Assembly (NCBI GenBank): GCA_020160805.1
Contig: JAIUPO010000022.1
Span: forward strand, 1-62,667
Origin: Actinomycetota bacterium
Lineage (GTDB): Bacteria > Actinomycetota > Actinomycetes > Actinomycetales > Dermatophilaceae
Length of the DNA stretch: 62,667 nt
Reading direction: 5' to 3'
In this document: positions 25,132 through 33,071 of the stretch, piece by piece
Numbering within the stretch: the stretch's first letter is position 1
Layout: each line of letters begins with the position of its first letter
Translations under genes and position numbers: made by a program
Notes under the pieces: generated by a model
Seen by the model: the letters and a program-made list of their open reading frames with translations, nothing else
Databases searched by the model: none
Told to the model about the DNA's origin: nothing

Positions 25132-25323
25132 TCAACTGGCTGTTGGTATGCGGACCATGAGCCGGTCGACGTCGTCCGGGTCAAGGCGGATGACGCGGGG
25201 GCCGCTGCGGTAGGCACTCAGGTCACCAGCGGCGATCCTCCGTCGGAGGGTCCGGGTGCTGAGTCCAGTCCTCTCGGCGGCCTGGGCGAGTGATTCGAAC
25301 TGACGACGGGGCTTCTGTGTCAT
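25132..25323 (-). CDS. xis: Excisionase-like helix-turn-helix protein
   Basis: The 63-residue winged-helix protein of the HTH_17/MerR-like type reads ESLAQAAERTGLSTRTLRRRIAAGDLSAYRSGPRVIRLDPDDVDRL. This is the standard sequence of small excisionases and Xis-like DNA-binding proteins. It accompanies the tyrosine integrase and would bend the attachment sites for excision, or regulate the element. A good ribosome binding site (AAGGAGG) precedes the start. Confidence 0.8.
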   Translation of the reverse strand: MTQKPRRQFESLAQAAERTGLSTRTLRRRIAAGDLSAYRSGPRVIRLDPDDVDRLMVRIPTAS

Positions 25324-25412
25324 GGCATGACCTCCTTCGCCTTCCCAAAGCGAGACGATCGTCGCGGAGGGTCACGTCATGCACATGAAACTCGAATACG
25401 TTGGGCCCAAGA

Positions 25413-25441
25413 CAATCGTCCCAACACTGTTGGGACGATTG
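25413..25441 (-). terminator. Terminator-like hairpin downstream of the Mrr-like gene
   Basis: CAATCGTCCCAACA (25413-25426), one loop base, and TGTTGGGACGATTG (25428-25441) form a perfect 14-bp stem. It lies 46 bases past the stop of the Mrr-like gene on the minus strand. No long U-tract follows. It would end the restriction operon, though a protein-binding palindrome is also possible. Confidence 0.6.
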
Positions 25442-25487
25442 CTCAAGCGGGCCACGCCTGCGCGACGGCGCGCATCGCGTTCAGTCA

Positions 25488-26528
25488 TTAGTCTTCGCGA
25501 AGCATCCAAACCCTCTCCATCGGGATGCGGGCTCTGACGTCCTCAGGCAGTCGGTCGTAGTTGCGTTGGACTGCGGCGATCACGTCCGACGCATCCCACA
25601 CCTTGACGCGGAACCGCTGATGTTTGACCGCGTCCTTGGCTGGCTTGCTCAGGCCCGTCCAGGTCGCGAGGAGGCCATAGTCCGCGCCGTGCGTGCTCAC
25701 CAAGCCATTGAGCTGTGCGACGACCTCGGAGCCGATCTGACCCGTCTTGACCTGCACGATCAGCTTCGGCGACTCGAGGCCAAGGAGGCCGCGGCCCGCG
25801 GTTATGTCGATGCCGCCGTCAGCGCCGGGCGGTGCTTCGTCGACCTCGAACCCCTCAGCTTCGAGGAGCACTGCGACGAGGTGAGCGAACGCGTGGCCCG
25901 CGAACTCCTCACCGATCCGCGCCGAGATCTGATCGGCTGCGACTTCCGCGACGTTTGGCTTGGACTCGGGGTCATCGACCGCGCTGTCCTCGACGTGGCT
26001 CTTGCTAGGCCCGTCCTTGGGGGTAACTGCCACGGATCCGGGATCCTCACCGTGGGTCAAGAGGTGGTCGAGGCGGGCGACCGCGTTGTTGCGAGACGGA
26101 GAGAAGATCGAGATGGCGCTGCCGAGGGTGTAGAGCAGGTCCTGCTTCACCACGGTTCGGGCAACTCGTCGCAGCCACTCGACCGCGACGACGTGGCGAC
26201 AGTTCGGATCTTCCTCATGGGCCAGGTACTGGTATCCCGACGTCACCCGTCCAATCGCCAGTTCACGGGTCGTCTTCATCGGAAGGATCAGAAGGTCACC
26301 CACCTCGATGCGGTGGCGAAGGGCCCACATCTGGCCGGTGTAGGAAGCGACCAGGCCTGGTGAGTCCGTCCCGAACGTATCCGCTACGACCTGCTCCACG
26401 TCCTCGCGCGTGGTGAACGGCGTGAGGTCAGGGACTTCCTTCCATCCGCCGCCCGAGAACCCATTCGCGATGGCCCAGTCATCGCGTTCGCCGTAGCGGC
26501 CTGATCGGATGACCCATGCTGATTTCAT
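25488..26528 (-). CDS. Mrr-like restriction endonuclease with an extra N-terminal domain
   Basis: The 346-residue protein has two parts. Residues 1 to about 150 (MKSAWVIRSGRYGERDDWAIANGFSG..., GDLLILPMKTTRELAIGRVTSGYQY) resemble the N-terminal domain found on predicted Mrr-type nucleases, perhaps an EVE/PUA-like modified-base reader. Residues about 215-320 form the Mrr catalytic PD-(D/E)XK core: GFEVDEAPPGADGGIDI, then LIVQVKTGQIG with the QxK active-site pair. Such enzymes usually cut methylated foreign DNA. ATG 26528 follows GGAAGGAGA. It lies 28 bases downstream of the Type ISP gene, in the same operon. Confidence 0.82.
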   Translation of the reverse strand: MKSAWVIRSGRYGERDDWAIANGFSGGGWKEVPDLTPFTTREDVEQVVADTFGTDSPGLVASYTGQMWALRHRIEVGDLLILPMKTTRELAIGRVTSGYQYLAHEEDPNCRHVVAVEWLRRVARTVVKQDLLYTLGSAISIFSPSRNNAVARLDHLLTHGEDPGSVAVTPKDGPSKSHVEDSAVDDPESKPNVAEVAADQISARIGEEFAGHAFAHLVAVLLEAEGFEVDEAPPGADGGIDITAGRGLLGLESPKLIVQVKTGQIGSEVVAQLNGLVSTHGADYGLLATWTGLSKPAKDAVKHQRFRVKVWDASDVIAAVQRNYDRLPEDVRARIPMERVWMLRED

Positions 26529-26556
26529 CGGTCTCCTTCCCGCTGGGGTCCCAGCT

Positions 26557-29500
26557 TCACTCTGAATCTCCGTCGCGGATCTCAAGGTCCGGGAGAGCGT
26601 CGACGATCTTCATCGTCTCCAGGCTGACGGTGACGATGCGGGCCAGCAAGTCGATGATGTAACGGGGGTCGCCGACCTCGCGGGACCAGTCATTGGGGTC
26701 GTTGACGATGCCGGAGGACTTGTCGGTCTTCACCTGGTAGCGGTCGATGATCCACTCGATCGCTGACCGCGACCCGAGCATGTAGCGGTACGCCTCCTCG
26801 GGGATGCCGCTCACGGTGATCCGCGAGTTGTAGACCACGGTCGAGCGATCCGGTACGAGCTTTTTGGTTTCGGGGTCGCGGACCTTCGCGAACGCCATCT
26901 TGTCAACGCGGAAGTGCTCGTATGCCGCGTCGCCGGCTGGCGCTGGATCGTCAAGGCCCTCAAGCGGATATGGCGCGACGGCCTCGTAGCCGAGATGGAG
27001 GTCCGACAGCTGGCGACCGGCCTCGACGTACGGCCACGGGTCGGTGACCAGTGGGATGCGGGGCAGCATCTTCTTGAGGTCGGCCGCATACGTGTCGCGG
27101 TAGTCGGGGGAATGGAGCAGGCCGTAGACATAGAAGAAGATGTCGTCCTTGGTGATCGATTCCCCGTATCCCGCGGCGAAAGTCTCGCGCGCGTGGTCGG
27201 TGATGTTGTCGATCCGCCGGTACCCGTCAATCCCACGATCGCTGTCTGCCAGATCGAGTGCGAGCATCCCCTCTTCAGCCTCAACCTTCTCGTAACGCCA
27301 ACGGGCAAAGAACTGCCCGGTGTCGAGGAGGTGAAGATCGGGAGTGAAGTTGGTAGCGATCGCACAGAAGGGATAGTGAGACGAAGGGCCCGTTAGCGTG
27401 AAGCCTGGGTTGTTGCTGCCAAAAAGTGGGAAGTAATCGCTTGTTCTGTACTGCACCTCATTAACGGGTGAGTAGAAGGCGAGCCACGCGCGCGTGAAGG
27501 GTCGATAACTGCTCTGACGGTAGTGGGAAGCGTCAGGGAGGGGCACCCTCTTGTTGCTTCGGAATCGAGAAGACAATGAACGTGACCAGTTGATGACTGA
27601 CTTGTCGGTTGGCGGCAGTCCCCCCAAAGCGTAGTTATACGCGGTCAGCATGCGCTCGACATTGGTGCGCACCGCCGACCGGGAAAAGTTGTACGCCCAA
27701 GCGTCACGGTTGGTGACCACGCCCTTCGTGGTGCCGGAGAACACCCTCTCGATCGGCAGGTAAGCGCCGAAGGTGCTGCTTCGTTGGTCGATCCAGTCTC
27801 CATGACTGTTCGGCTGTAGGACTATGGAATCAACACCGGAGAAGTTCGAGGCATTAACCAACTTGACAAACTTCTCGTCACGGCTGAGATAGTCGCCGAT
27901 GTCTGCGTAGTGGATCTCTGCGCGAGAGTTTCGCTTAGGGTCCCTGACGAGAATCAGTATGGCTGCAGAGGTGGTGCTGCCTCCCTCGAAGACCTTTCCG
28001 CCTTCGCGGCGCCAATCACCCTTCTGGTCGCCACGCAAGTTCAGAATGTAGGCGTCACTGAACTCGAGCTCAATGCTCCGTCGCAGCCCGTCTGCCATTC
28101 GAGATGTTAGCCAGCCTCCGTTGGTCACAAATGCAACCATTCCGCGTTCGGCTATCCTCAAGGATGCCCAACGAATGGCGCGAATATAGGAGTCATAGAG
28201 TCGAGCCAGAGACGTAGAAGAAGATCGTGCGGCGTACGACTCTCTAATTGACCTATCCAGTGTCGGGTAGGACTCGTTGGCGTTGTCGTCGTTGGCGGAG
28301 TCCTGGCCGGAGGAGTACGGCGGGTTACCCACGATGACCTGGATGTCGAGGGCTTTGAGGCGCTCGAGACGTTCGTTGTTCTGGACGAAGACGGTCGTGT
28401 CGAGGGTGTCGTTGTCCTCCCAGGACTGGAAGGTGTCAGTGAGGATCAGACCCGGGAAGGCCTCGTAGTCGCCAGGGTCGCCGAGCTCGCCGCGGAGGTC
28501 CTGATACGTCGTCTCAATGTTGACCGCAGCGATGTAGTACGCAAGCAGCAGGATCTCGTTGGCGTGCAATTCGTGGTGGTACTTGCGGGCCAGGTCCTGC
28601 GGCTCGATGAGCCCGAGCTGGAGCAGCCGAGTGATGAACGTGCCGGTGCCGACAAAACCGTCGAGCAGGTGCACCCCCTCGTCGGTCAGGCCTTGGCCGA
28701 AGTGTTGCCGCAGGACGTCATCGGCGGAGCGAAGGATGAAGTCGACGATCTCGACAGGCGTGTAGACGATGCCGAGCTTGTCGACCGTCTTCTTGAAGGC
28801 CGTGGCGAAGAAGGTGTCATAGAGCTGGACGATCAGCTTCTGCCGCCCTTCGGCAGTGTCGACACCCTGGACCCGCATCCGCACCGAGTCGTAGAACTTC
28901 TCCAACGAGTGGTTCTCGTCGTCGAGGTTGTGCTCGTCGAGAGCCGCGAGCATCCGCTCCATCGTCTGGGCGACCGGGTTGTGCGCCGCAAAGTCATAGC
29001 CGCCGAACAGGGCGTCGAACACAGGCCTGGTGATGAGGTGCTGGGCAAGCATGTCGACCGCATCGGCCCGCGAGATGCCGTCGTTGAGGTTGCCTCGCAG
29101 GCCCTGAAGGAAACGGTCGAACTCTGTTGTGACAGTGGCGTTGCCCCCGTCGAGGAGTGCTGTGATGCGTGTGACGTGACGCTGAGCGATGTCGGCGATG
29201 TCCTTGGCCCAGTCCTCCCAGTAGCGCCGCGAACCGACCTTCGCGACAACCTTCGCGTAGATCGCCTCACGCCACTCGTCGAGGAAGGCAAGCGAAAGCG
29301 TCCCCTGAGTGCCTCTCTGGTCGTCCGTCCCGTCGCGCTCCGGAGCGGGCACGCCGATGACGTTGATCTTGTCGTCACGCTGCTTGACCAGCTCGATCCG
29401 GTTGACCATCGCGTTGAACCGCTCGTCGTGCGCCCGCAGAGCCTGCAAGACCTCCCACACCGCGGCATACCGCTTGTTGTCACGCAGAGCCTGCTCCGGG

Positions 29501-31323
29501 GTCATCCCGGCCGGGATACCGACCGGCAAGATGATGTAGCCGTACTGCTTGCCCGGTGAACGGCGCATCACACGGCCGACGGACTGGACGATGTCGACGA
29601 CCGACTTGCGCGGCGAGAGGAACATGACCGCGTCGAGCGCTGGCACGTCGACGCCCTCGGACAGGCAGCGTGCGTTGGTGAGGATGCGACACACGCCATC
29701 GGGCACATCGGCGCGGAGCCAGTCCAGTCGGGTGTTGCGCTCCAAGGCGTTGTACGACCCGTCGACATGCTGGATCTCGCAGGTCAGCAGCGGCTCGCCG
29801 CCGGCGTCATCGAGGTCGTGGGCGGCAGCGTACTGAGCGACGGTCTCCGCAAAGAGGGCCTCCACTCGCTTGGAATCCTGGATGGTCCCCGCGAACGCGA
29901 CGGCTCGCCGCATCGGTGCCGGATCGGCATCGAAGGAGTGCTCCGCGGAACCGCGCTTGGCCAAACCGTTCCAACAGCCGACGATCTTCGCGGCGTCGTC
30001 GAGGCGCAACTCGTTGCCTTCATCGGCGAGCTGGAGCTGGAAGGTCCGCGACACGGCTGTCTCGTCGACCGCGAGGACGAGGACCTTGTAGTCGGCGAGC
30101 AGGCCTTGCGCCACTGCCTCCCCAAACCCGAGGCGATGGAACTCCTCCCCGAACACGGACACGTCATCCATCGACGCGAGCACTGCACTTGCCTCGCCGG
30201 CCTTGGCCTTGGAGGAGTCGTCATAGATCCGCGGCGTCGCCGTCATGTAGAGCCGCTTGCTGCCCTTGATGTAAGCCGCGTTGTGGATCCGCACGAACGC
30301 AGACTCGTCCTCGCCCGCCAGAGTCGTTCCGGTCGTGCGGTGCGCCTCGTCGCAGACGATGAGATCGAAGGCCGGTAGGTCGCCCTGACTCTGCGCCTGG
30401 TGGACGACGTCGATCGACTGGTAGGTCGCGAACACCACGGTCATTGACGCTGTGTCGCGGATGGCCTGGGTCCACCGTGACTCGAGGATCGCGATGTTGG
30501 TCGTCGAGGGGAGTGCGAGATCGACCGCGGAGATGTCCTCGCTCGTCGCCTTCGACCGCGCAGTTGCCTTGCGGTCAGAGCACACGGCCAAGGGGGACAG
30601 CGGTACCTCGGCCTCCGTGGCCCACTCCCGCAATGTTTGCGACAGCAGGCTGATCGAGGGCACGAGGAAGAGCACGCTGCCGCCCGCGCCGACGAGTTGC
30701 TCGGCCAACCGCAACGAGGTGAACGTCTTCCCCGTGCCGCACGCCATGACCAACTTGCCGCGGTCATCGGTGGCGAGCCCACGGCATACGTCCAGGATTG
30801 CCTTGGACTGGTGCGGCCGGAGCTTCTTCTTGTCGGTGACGGTCAGCGCCTCAGGGGCAGTCCAGTCGAAGGCATCCCAGTCGATCATCGAGGCCTCGAG
30901 ATCGGCTAGCCCGATCCGGCGTACGGGGATCTGCTGACCCTGGATCGCGTGCTCGGCGTGAGCGTTCCATCGATCGGTCGTCGACACGACGATCCGCTGC
31001 GTGAACCCCTCCTTGCCCGATGCCGACAAGAAGGTGTCGATGTCGGGCTTGGACACAGTCGACTCGGGGTCGAAGAACTTGCACTGGATGGCCACGTGGC
31101 CACCGCTCAGCCGGTCCACCGCGACGATATCGATGCCGGTGTCGTGTTTGCCGCCGCGGCCGGGCCAGTCCTGCCACAGCCAGACGTCGCTGAACTGGTC
31201 GGCGTAGACGGGATCCGTGCGCAGATACTGCGCGATGAGCCGCTCGAGCTTGCTGCCCTTGTCTGCCTTCGAGGTGGCGCGTGCGTCCAGGTCCTCCAGC
31301 ACCTCGTAGATCGACGTCGACAT
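26557..31323 (-). CDS. Single-chain Type ISP restriction-modification enzyme
   Basis: The 1588-residue protein combines all restriction-modification functions. It begins with an Mrr-like nuclease (residues about 1-150; DTGIDIVAVD, AIQCKFFD). A superfamily 2 helicase follows, with MACGTGKTFTSL (about 190), CDEAHRTTGTT (about 325) and QSVGRVMRRSPGK (about 580). A helical coupler leads to a gamma-class N6-adenine methyltransferase (DGFVGTGTF about 890, VGNPPYSSG about 1000) and a C-terminal target-recognition region. This is the LlaGI/LlaBIII layout, which translocates and cuts DNA between head-to-head sites. All key motifs are intact. The 27.4-28.3 kb part is much poorer in GC than the rest, which suggests recombination in the recognition region. 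Confidence 0.92.
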   Translation of the reverse strand: MSTSIYEVLEDLDARATSKADKGSKLERLIAQYLRTDPVYADQFSDVWLWQDWPGRGGKHDTGIDIVAVDRLSGGHVAIQCKFFDPESTVSKPDIDTFLSASGKEGFTQRIVVSTTDRWNAHAEHAIQGQQIPVRRIGLADLEASMIDWDAFDWTAPEALTVTDKKKLRPHQSKAILDVCRGLATDDRGKLVMACGTGKTFTSLRLAEQLVGAGGSVLFLVPSISLLSQTLREWATEAEVPLSPLAVCSDRKATARSKATSEDISAVDLALPSTTNIAILESRWTQAIRDTASMTVVFATYQSIDVVHQAQSQGDLPAFDLIVCDEAHRTTGTTLAGEDESAFVRIHNAAYIKGSKRLYMTATPRIYDDSSKAKAGEASAVLASMDDVSVFGEEFHRLGFGEAVAQGLLADYKVLVLAVDETAVSRTFQLQLADEGNELRLDDAAKIVGCWNGLAKRGSAEHSFDADPAPMRRAVAFAGTIQDSKRVEALFAETVAQYAAAHDLDDAGGEPLLTCEIQHVDGSYNALERNTRLDWLRADVPDGVCRILTNARCLSEGVDVPALDAVMFLSPRKSVVDIVQSVGRVMRRSPGKQYGYIILPVGIPAGMTPEQALRDNKRYAAVWEVLQALRAHDERFNAMVNRIELVKQRDDKINVIGVPAPERDGTDDQRGTQGTLSLAFLDEWREAIYAKVVAKVGSRRYWEDWAKDIADIAQRHVTRITALLDGGNATVTTEFDRFLQGLRGNLNDGISRADAVDMLAQHLITRPVFDALFGGYDFAAHNPVAQTMERMLAALDEHNLDDENHSLEKFYDSVRMRVQGVDTAEGRQKLIVQLYDTFFATAFKKTVDKLGIVYTPVEIVDFILRSADDVLRQHFGQGLTDEGVHLLDGFVGTGTFITRLLQLGLIEPQDLARKYHHELHANEILLLAYYIAAVNIETTYQDLRGELGDPGDYEAFPGLILTDTFQSWEDNDTLDTTVFVQNNERLERLKALDIQVIVGNPPYSSGQDSANDDNANESYPTLDRSIRESYAARSSSTSLARLYDSYIRAIRWASLRIAERGMVAFVTNGGWLTSRMADGLRRSIELEFSDAYILNLRGDQKGDWRREGGKVFEGGSTTSAAILILVRDPKRNSRAEIHYADIGDYLSRDEKFVKLVNASNFSGVDSIVLQPNSHGDWIDQRSSTFGAYLPIERVFSGTTKGVVTNRDAWAYNFSRSAVRTNVERMLTAYNYALGGLPPTDKSVINWSRSLSSRFRSNKRVPLPDASHYRQSSYRPFTRAWLAFYSPVNEVQYRTSDYFPLFGSNNPGFTLTGPSSHYPFCAIATNFTPDLHLLDTGQFFARWRYEKVEAEEGMLALDLADSDRGIDGYRRIDNITDHARETFAAGYGESITKDDIFFYVYGLLHSPDYRDTYAADLKKMLPRIPLVTDPWPYVEAGRQLSDLHLGYEAVAPYPLEGLDDPAPAGDAAYEHFRVDKMAFAKVRDPETKKLVPDRSTVVYNSRITVSGIPEEAYRYMLGSRSAIEWIIDRYQVKTDKSSGIVNDPNDWSREVGDPRYIIDLLARIVTVSLETMKIVDALPDLEIRDGDSE

Positions 31324-31341
31324 GGGGACGATCCTGCCCCA

Positions 31342-31671
31342 TTAGGTGGGCTCAGTCGGCTCGGCCTCGCCGTAAGGCGACTCGGCCGCTGCGCGCATCC
31401 GATAGGCGTGTCGCCGAGGGAGCTCCACTCCCGCCCAAGCGATCGCCTCATCGAGGGTCAGACCCTCGCCGCGCGTGAGTGCGATGAGGACTTCGCCGAC
31501 CCGCCTGTCCCAACGCTCAATCGCCTCCTCGCGCCTCGCGAGAGCGCGGTCCAACTTGGCTGCAAGACGGCTGACGCGTTGGTCCTTCGCTGCCTGCCTG
31601 ATGCGCGCCGCCGTCGCCGCATCCAAGGCCCTTCTCCGAGCACGCTGCCTGATCGACTGCTGCGACTCCAT
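31342..31671 (-). CDS. Small basic helical protein upstream of the Type ISP gene
   Basis: The 109-residue protein is predicted to be almost all helix and is rich in Arg and Ala (RQRARRRALDAATAARIRQAAK, then LDRALARREEAIERWDRRVGE). It ends with a HTH-like stretch TLDEAIAWAGVELPRRHAYRMR. It has no recognised family. The stop lies only 18 bases upstream of the Type ISP start, so it is likely co-transcribed. A regulatory role (controller or antirestriction partner) is inferred from position only. ATG 31671 is chosen over a codon 11 residues upstream. Confidence 0.55.
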   Translation of the reverse strand: MESQQSIRQRARRRALDAATAARIRQAAKDQRVSRLAAKLDRALARREEAIERWDRRVGEVLIALTRGEGLTLDEAIAWAGVELPRRHAYRMRAAAESPYGEAEPTEPT

Positions 31672-31851
31672 GGCTCTGCTCTCTCCTACGCCCGACACGG
31701 ACACCGGGCCCTGCTTCCTAAAGGGGAGCGGAGCGTTCTAAGGTTCACGGAGCCAAACGTTTCGATAGGCACTGATTGCGAATGCAGCGATGTCAGACAC
31801 ACCTCATGCACTCACGGCCTCTGTTCATTTCGTTGTGATGTAATAAACGCC

Positions 31852-32292
31852 ATGGACCGACCGGAAGCATCGGCGAATCCGGCGTCGTCGCGGAAGTCCC
31901 CCCGCGAGCCCGGCCAGGTCTTGGCGTGCGGCTGGTGCGGAGGCCCGGTGATCGTCCAAGTGCGTGGGCGCATGCCGAAGTGGTGCTCGCCGACCTGCCG
32001 GACCAGAGCGTCGGAGCGGCGACGGGCTGCGGCCGAGGGGTTGGCGGCCGTCAAGGTCGTCGACCGGGACGTTGAGCGCGTGCGCACCGTGAAGGTCGTT
32101 CAGCACCACACCCACCAAGTCGAAGTCGAGGTTGTCCGCTGGCCTTCTGCGACGACGGACTGGGTCACGGCGCTGAGGGATCTGACGCGGCGCGTGGAGT
32201 CTGGGAGGGTCTACGACCGCGACCTCGAGGGCTTGGCGGAGGCCGTCAACGAACTCGTCGGAGCTCTGGTTCGCCGGGGTCGTCGAGGCTGA
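31852..32292 (+). CDS. Zinc-finger protein with MYM/FCS-like motif
   Basis: The 146-residue protein has a CGWCG...WCSPTCRTRA segment at about residues 24-50, a four-cysteine knuckle. This pattern is seen in short zinc fingers of plasmid and phage proteins ('KYCS-x-x-CR-x-RA-x-RRR'), where it often binds DNA. A basic helix (SERRRAAAEGLAAVK) follows, then a beta stretch rich in Val and His (VRTVKVVQHHTHQVEVEVV), then a helical C-terminus. It diverges from the restriction operon. ATG 31852 is the first start near the zinc knuckle. Longer starts would reach into the restriction gene on the opposite strand. Confidence 0.65.
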   Translation: MDRPEASANPASSRKSPREPGQVLACGWCGGPVIVQVRGRMPKWCSPTCRTRASERRRAAAEGLAAVKVVDRDVERVRTVKVVQHHTHQVEVEVVRWPSATTDWVTALRDLTRRVESGRVYDRDLEGLAEAVNELVGALVRRGRRG

Positions 32293-32300
32293 CGCGAGCC

Positions 32301-32552
32301 CTACGAGACGAGATCTGAAGCCGAGACTCCAAGTGCGTCCGCCAGGTCGTCACGACGCTCGAAGAGGACTCCGCGTCGACCGTGCTCCAGTTCGATGAGC
32401 TGGTTACGACTGAGTCCACAGGCGAGACCCAGTGCCTTCTGGGTAAGGCCTTGCTCGAGGCGCCGACGGCGGACGTTCGCCCCCACGCGCTGCCGGCTCT
32501 CGAGCCACCGCTGTTGGCGCTCTGGGTCGACTCGGTCTCGACGCGTGGGCAC
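32301..32552 (-). CDS. XRE-family regulator of the element
   Basis: The 83-residue protein ends with a clear XRE helix-turn-helix: GANVRRRRLEQGLTQKALGLACGLSRNQLIELEHGRRG, then RRDDLADALGVSASDLV. It starts at a GTG at 32552 (VPTRRDRVD). A longer frame exists but would run into the divergent gene. It is convergent with the zinc-finger gene (eight bases apart) and divergent from the next gene. The palindrome CTACTAGTAG in the 61-base intergenic region is a candidate operator. The likely role is control of the neighbouring defence genes. Confidence 0.75.
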   Translation of the reverse strand: MPTRRDRVDPERQQRWLESRQRVGANVRRRRLEQGLTQKALGLACGLSRNQLIELEHGRRGVLFERRDDLADALGVSASDLVS

Positions 32553-32589
32553 GCGCCGATGCCACGCTAGTTTGGCTTGGAAGTCTGCC

Positions 32590-32599
32590 CTACTAGTAG
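32590..32599. promoter_or_regulatory. Palindrome between divergent XRE and zinc-finger genes
   Basis: CTACTAGTAG is a perfect 10-bp palindrome located 37 bases upstream of the XRE start and just before the GTG starts of the divergent gene. It is the only symmetric site in the short intergenic region, so it may be the XRE operator. Confidence 0.35.
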
Positions 32600-32613
32600 T
32601 GCATAGTGCTGGT

Positions 32614-33030
32614 GTGGACCCAGCGGTTCGGTTCGGGATCAAGGCCAGGTATCCCGGCGCGTGTGGACTCTGCGGTGCCCCTGTTGCTGTCGGGGAGCGG
32701 ATCTTCCAGTTGCCCAAGAAGCGCACGGGCGCTGGTGGGCGTTGGGTGTGCGCCGCCTGTCGCTTCCCCGACCCGGAGCGGGTCATCGACGTAGCCTTTT
32801 TGGTCAGGAAGCTCGAGCAGCGGTTGCTTCACGGGCCGTCCTACACGCCGACGATGGCCGAGGTGGACTTGATCGTCACGGTGATGGGCTATGTCGACCC
32901 ACTCGAGGAGGGCGAGTTGCTCATCCTGCGTCGCCTCCAAGAGGCGCAGCTGGCACGTCGCTGCCCCACCTTCGGCCGAGCGAAAGTCGCAACACTCCTC
33001 GCGCGTATGAACGCGGCCGCGCCGCGCTGA
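32614..33030 (+). CDS. Small protein with a CxxC...CxxC zinc ribbon
   Basis: The 138-residue protein has RYPGACGLCGAPVAVGERIFQLP at the N-terminus and WVCAACRF about 25 residues later. This CxxC pair arrangement resembles the treble-clef fold of PARP-type and related fingers ('arfpg-x-C-x-x-C-x-x-x-I-x-x-G'). The remainder is helical (DVAFLVRKLEQRLLHG, EEGELLILRRLQEAQLARRCP). The start is a GTG at 32614 or 32599. It lies 41 bases upstream of the DUF262 gene in the same direction and could belong to its operon. The function is unknown. Recognition of nucleic acid ends is possible from the finger type. Confidence 0.6.
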   Translation: MDPAVRFGIKARYPGACGLCGAPVAVGERIFQLPKKRTGAGGRWVCAACRFPDPERVIDVAFLVRKLEQRLLHGPSYTPTMAEVDLIVTVMGYVDPLEEGELLILRRLQEAQLARRCPTFGRAKVATLLARMNAAAPR

Positions 33031-33071
33031 GACCAGTCGCCTGGCCCCGCATCTTGTGCGAGGGTGGCCTC

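Noticed and set aside
30949-31851. Long upstream extension of the zinc-finger gene at 31852
   Set aside because: The extension lies over the nuclease domain of the Type ISP gene on the other strand. Its composition is non-protein-like before the ATG at 31852.
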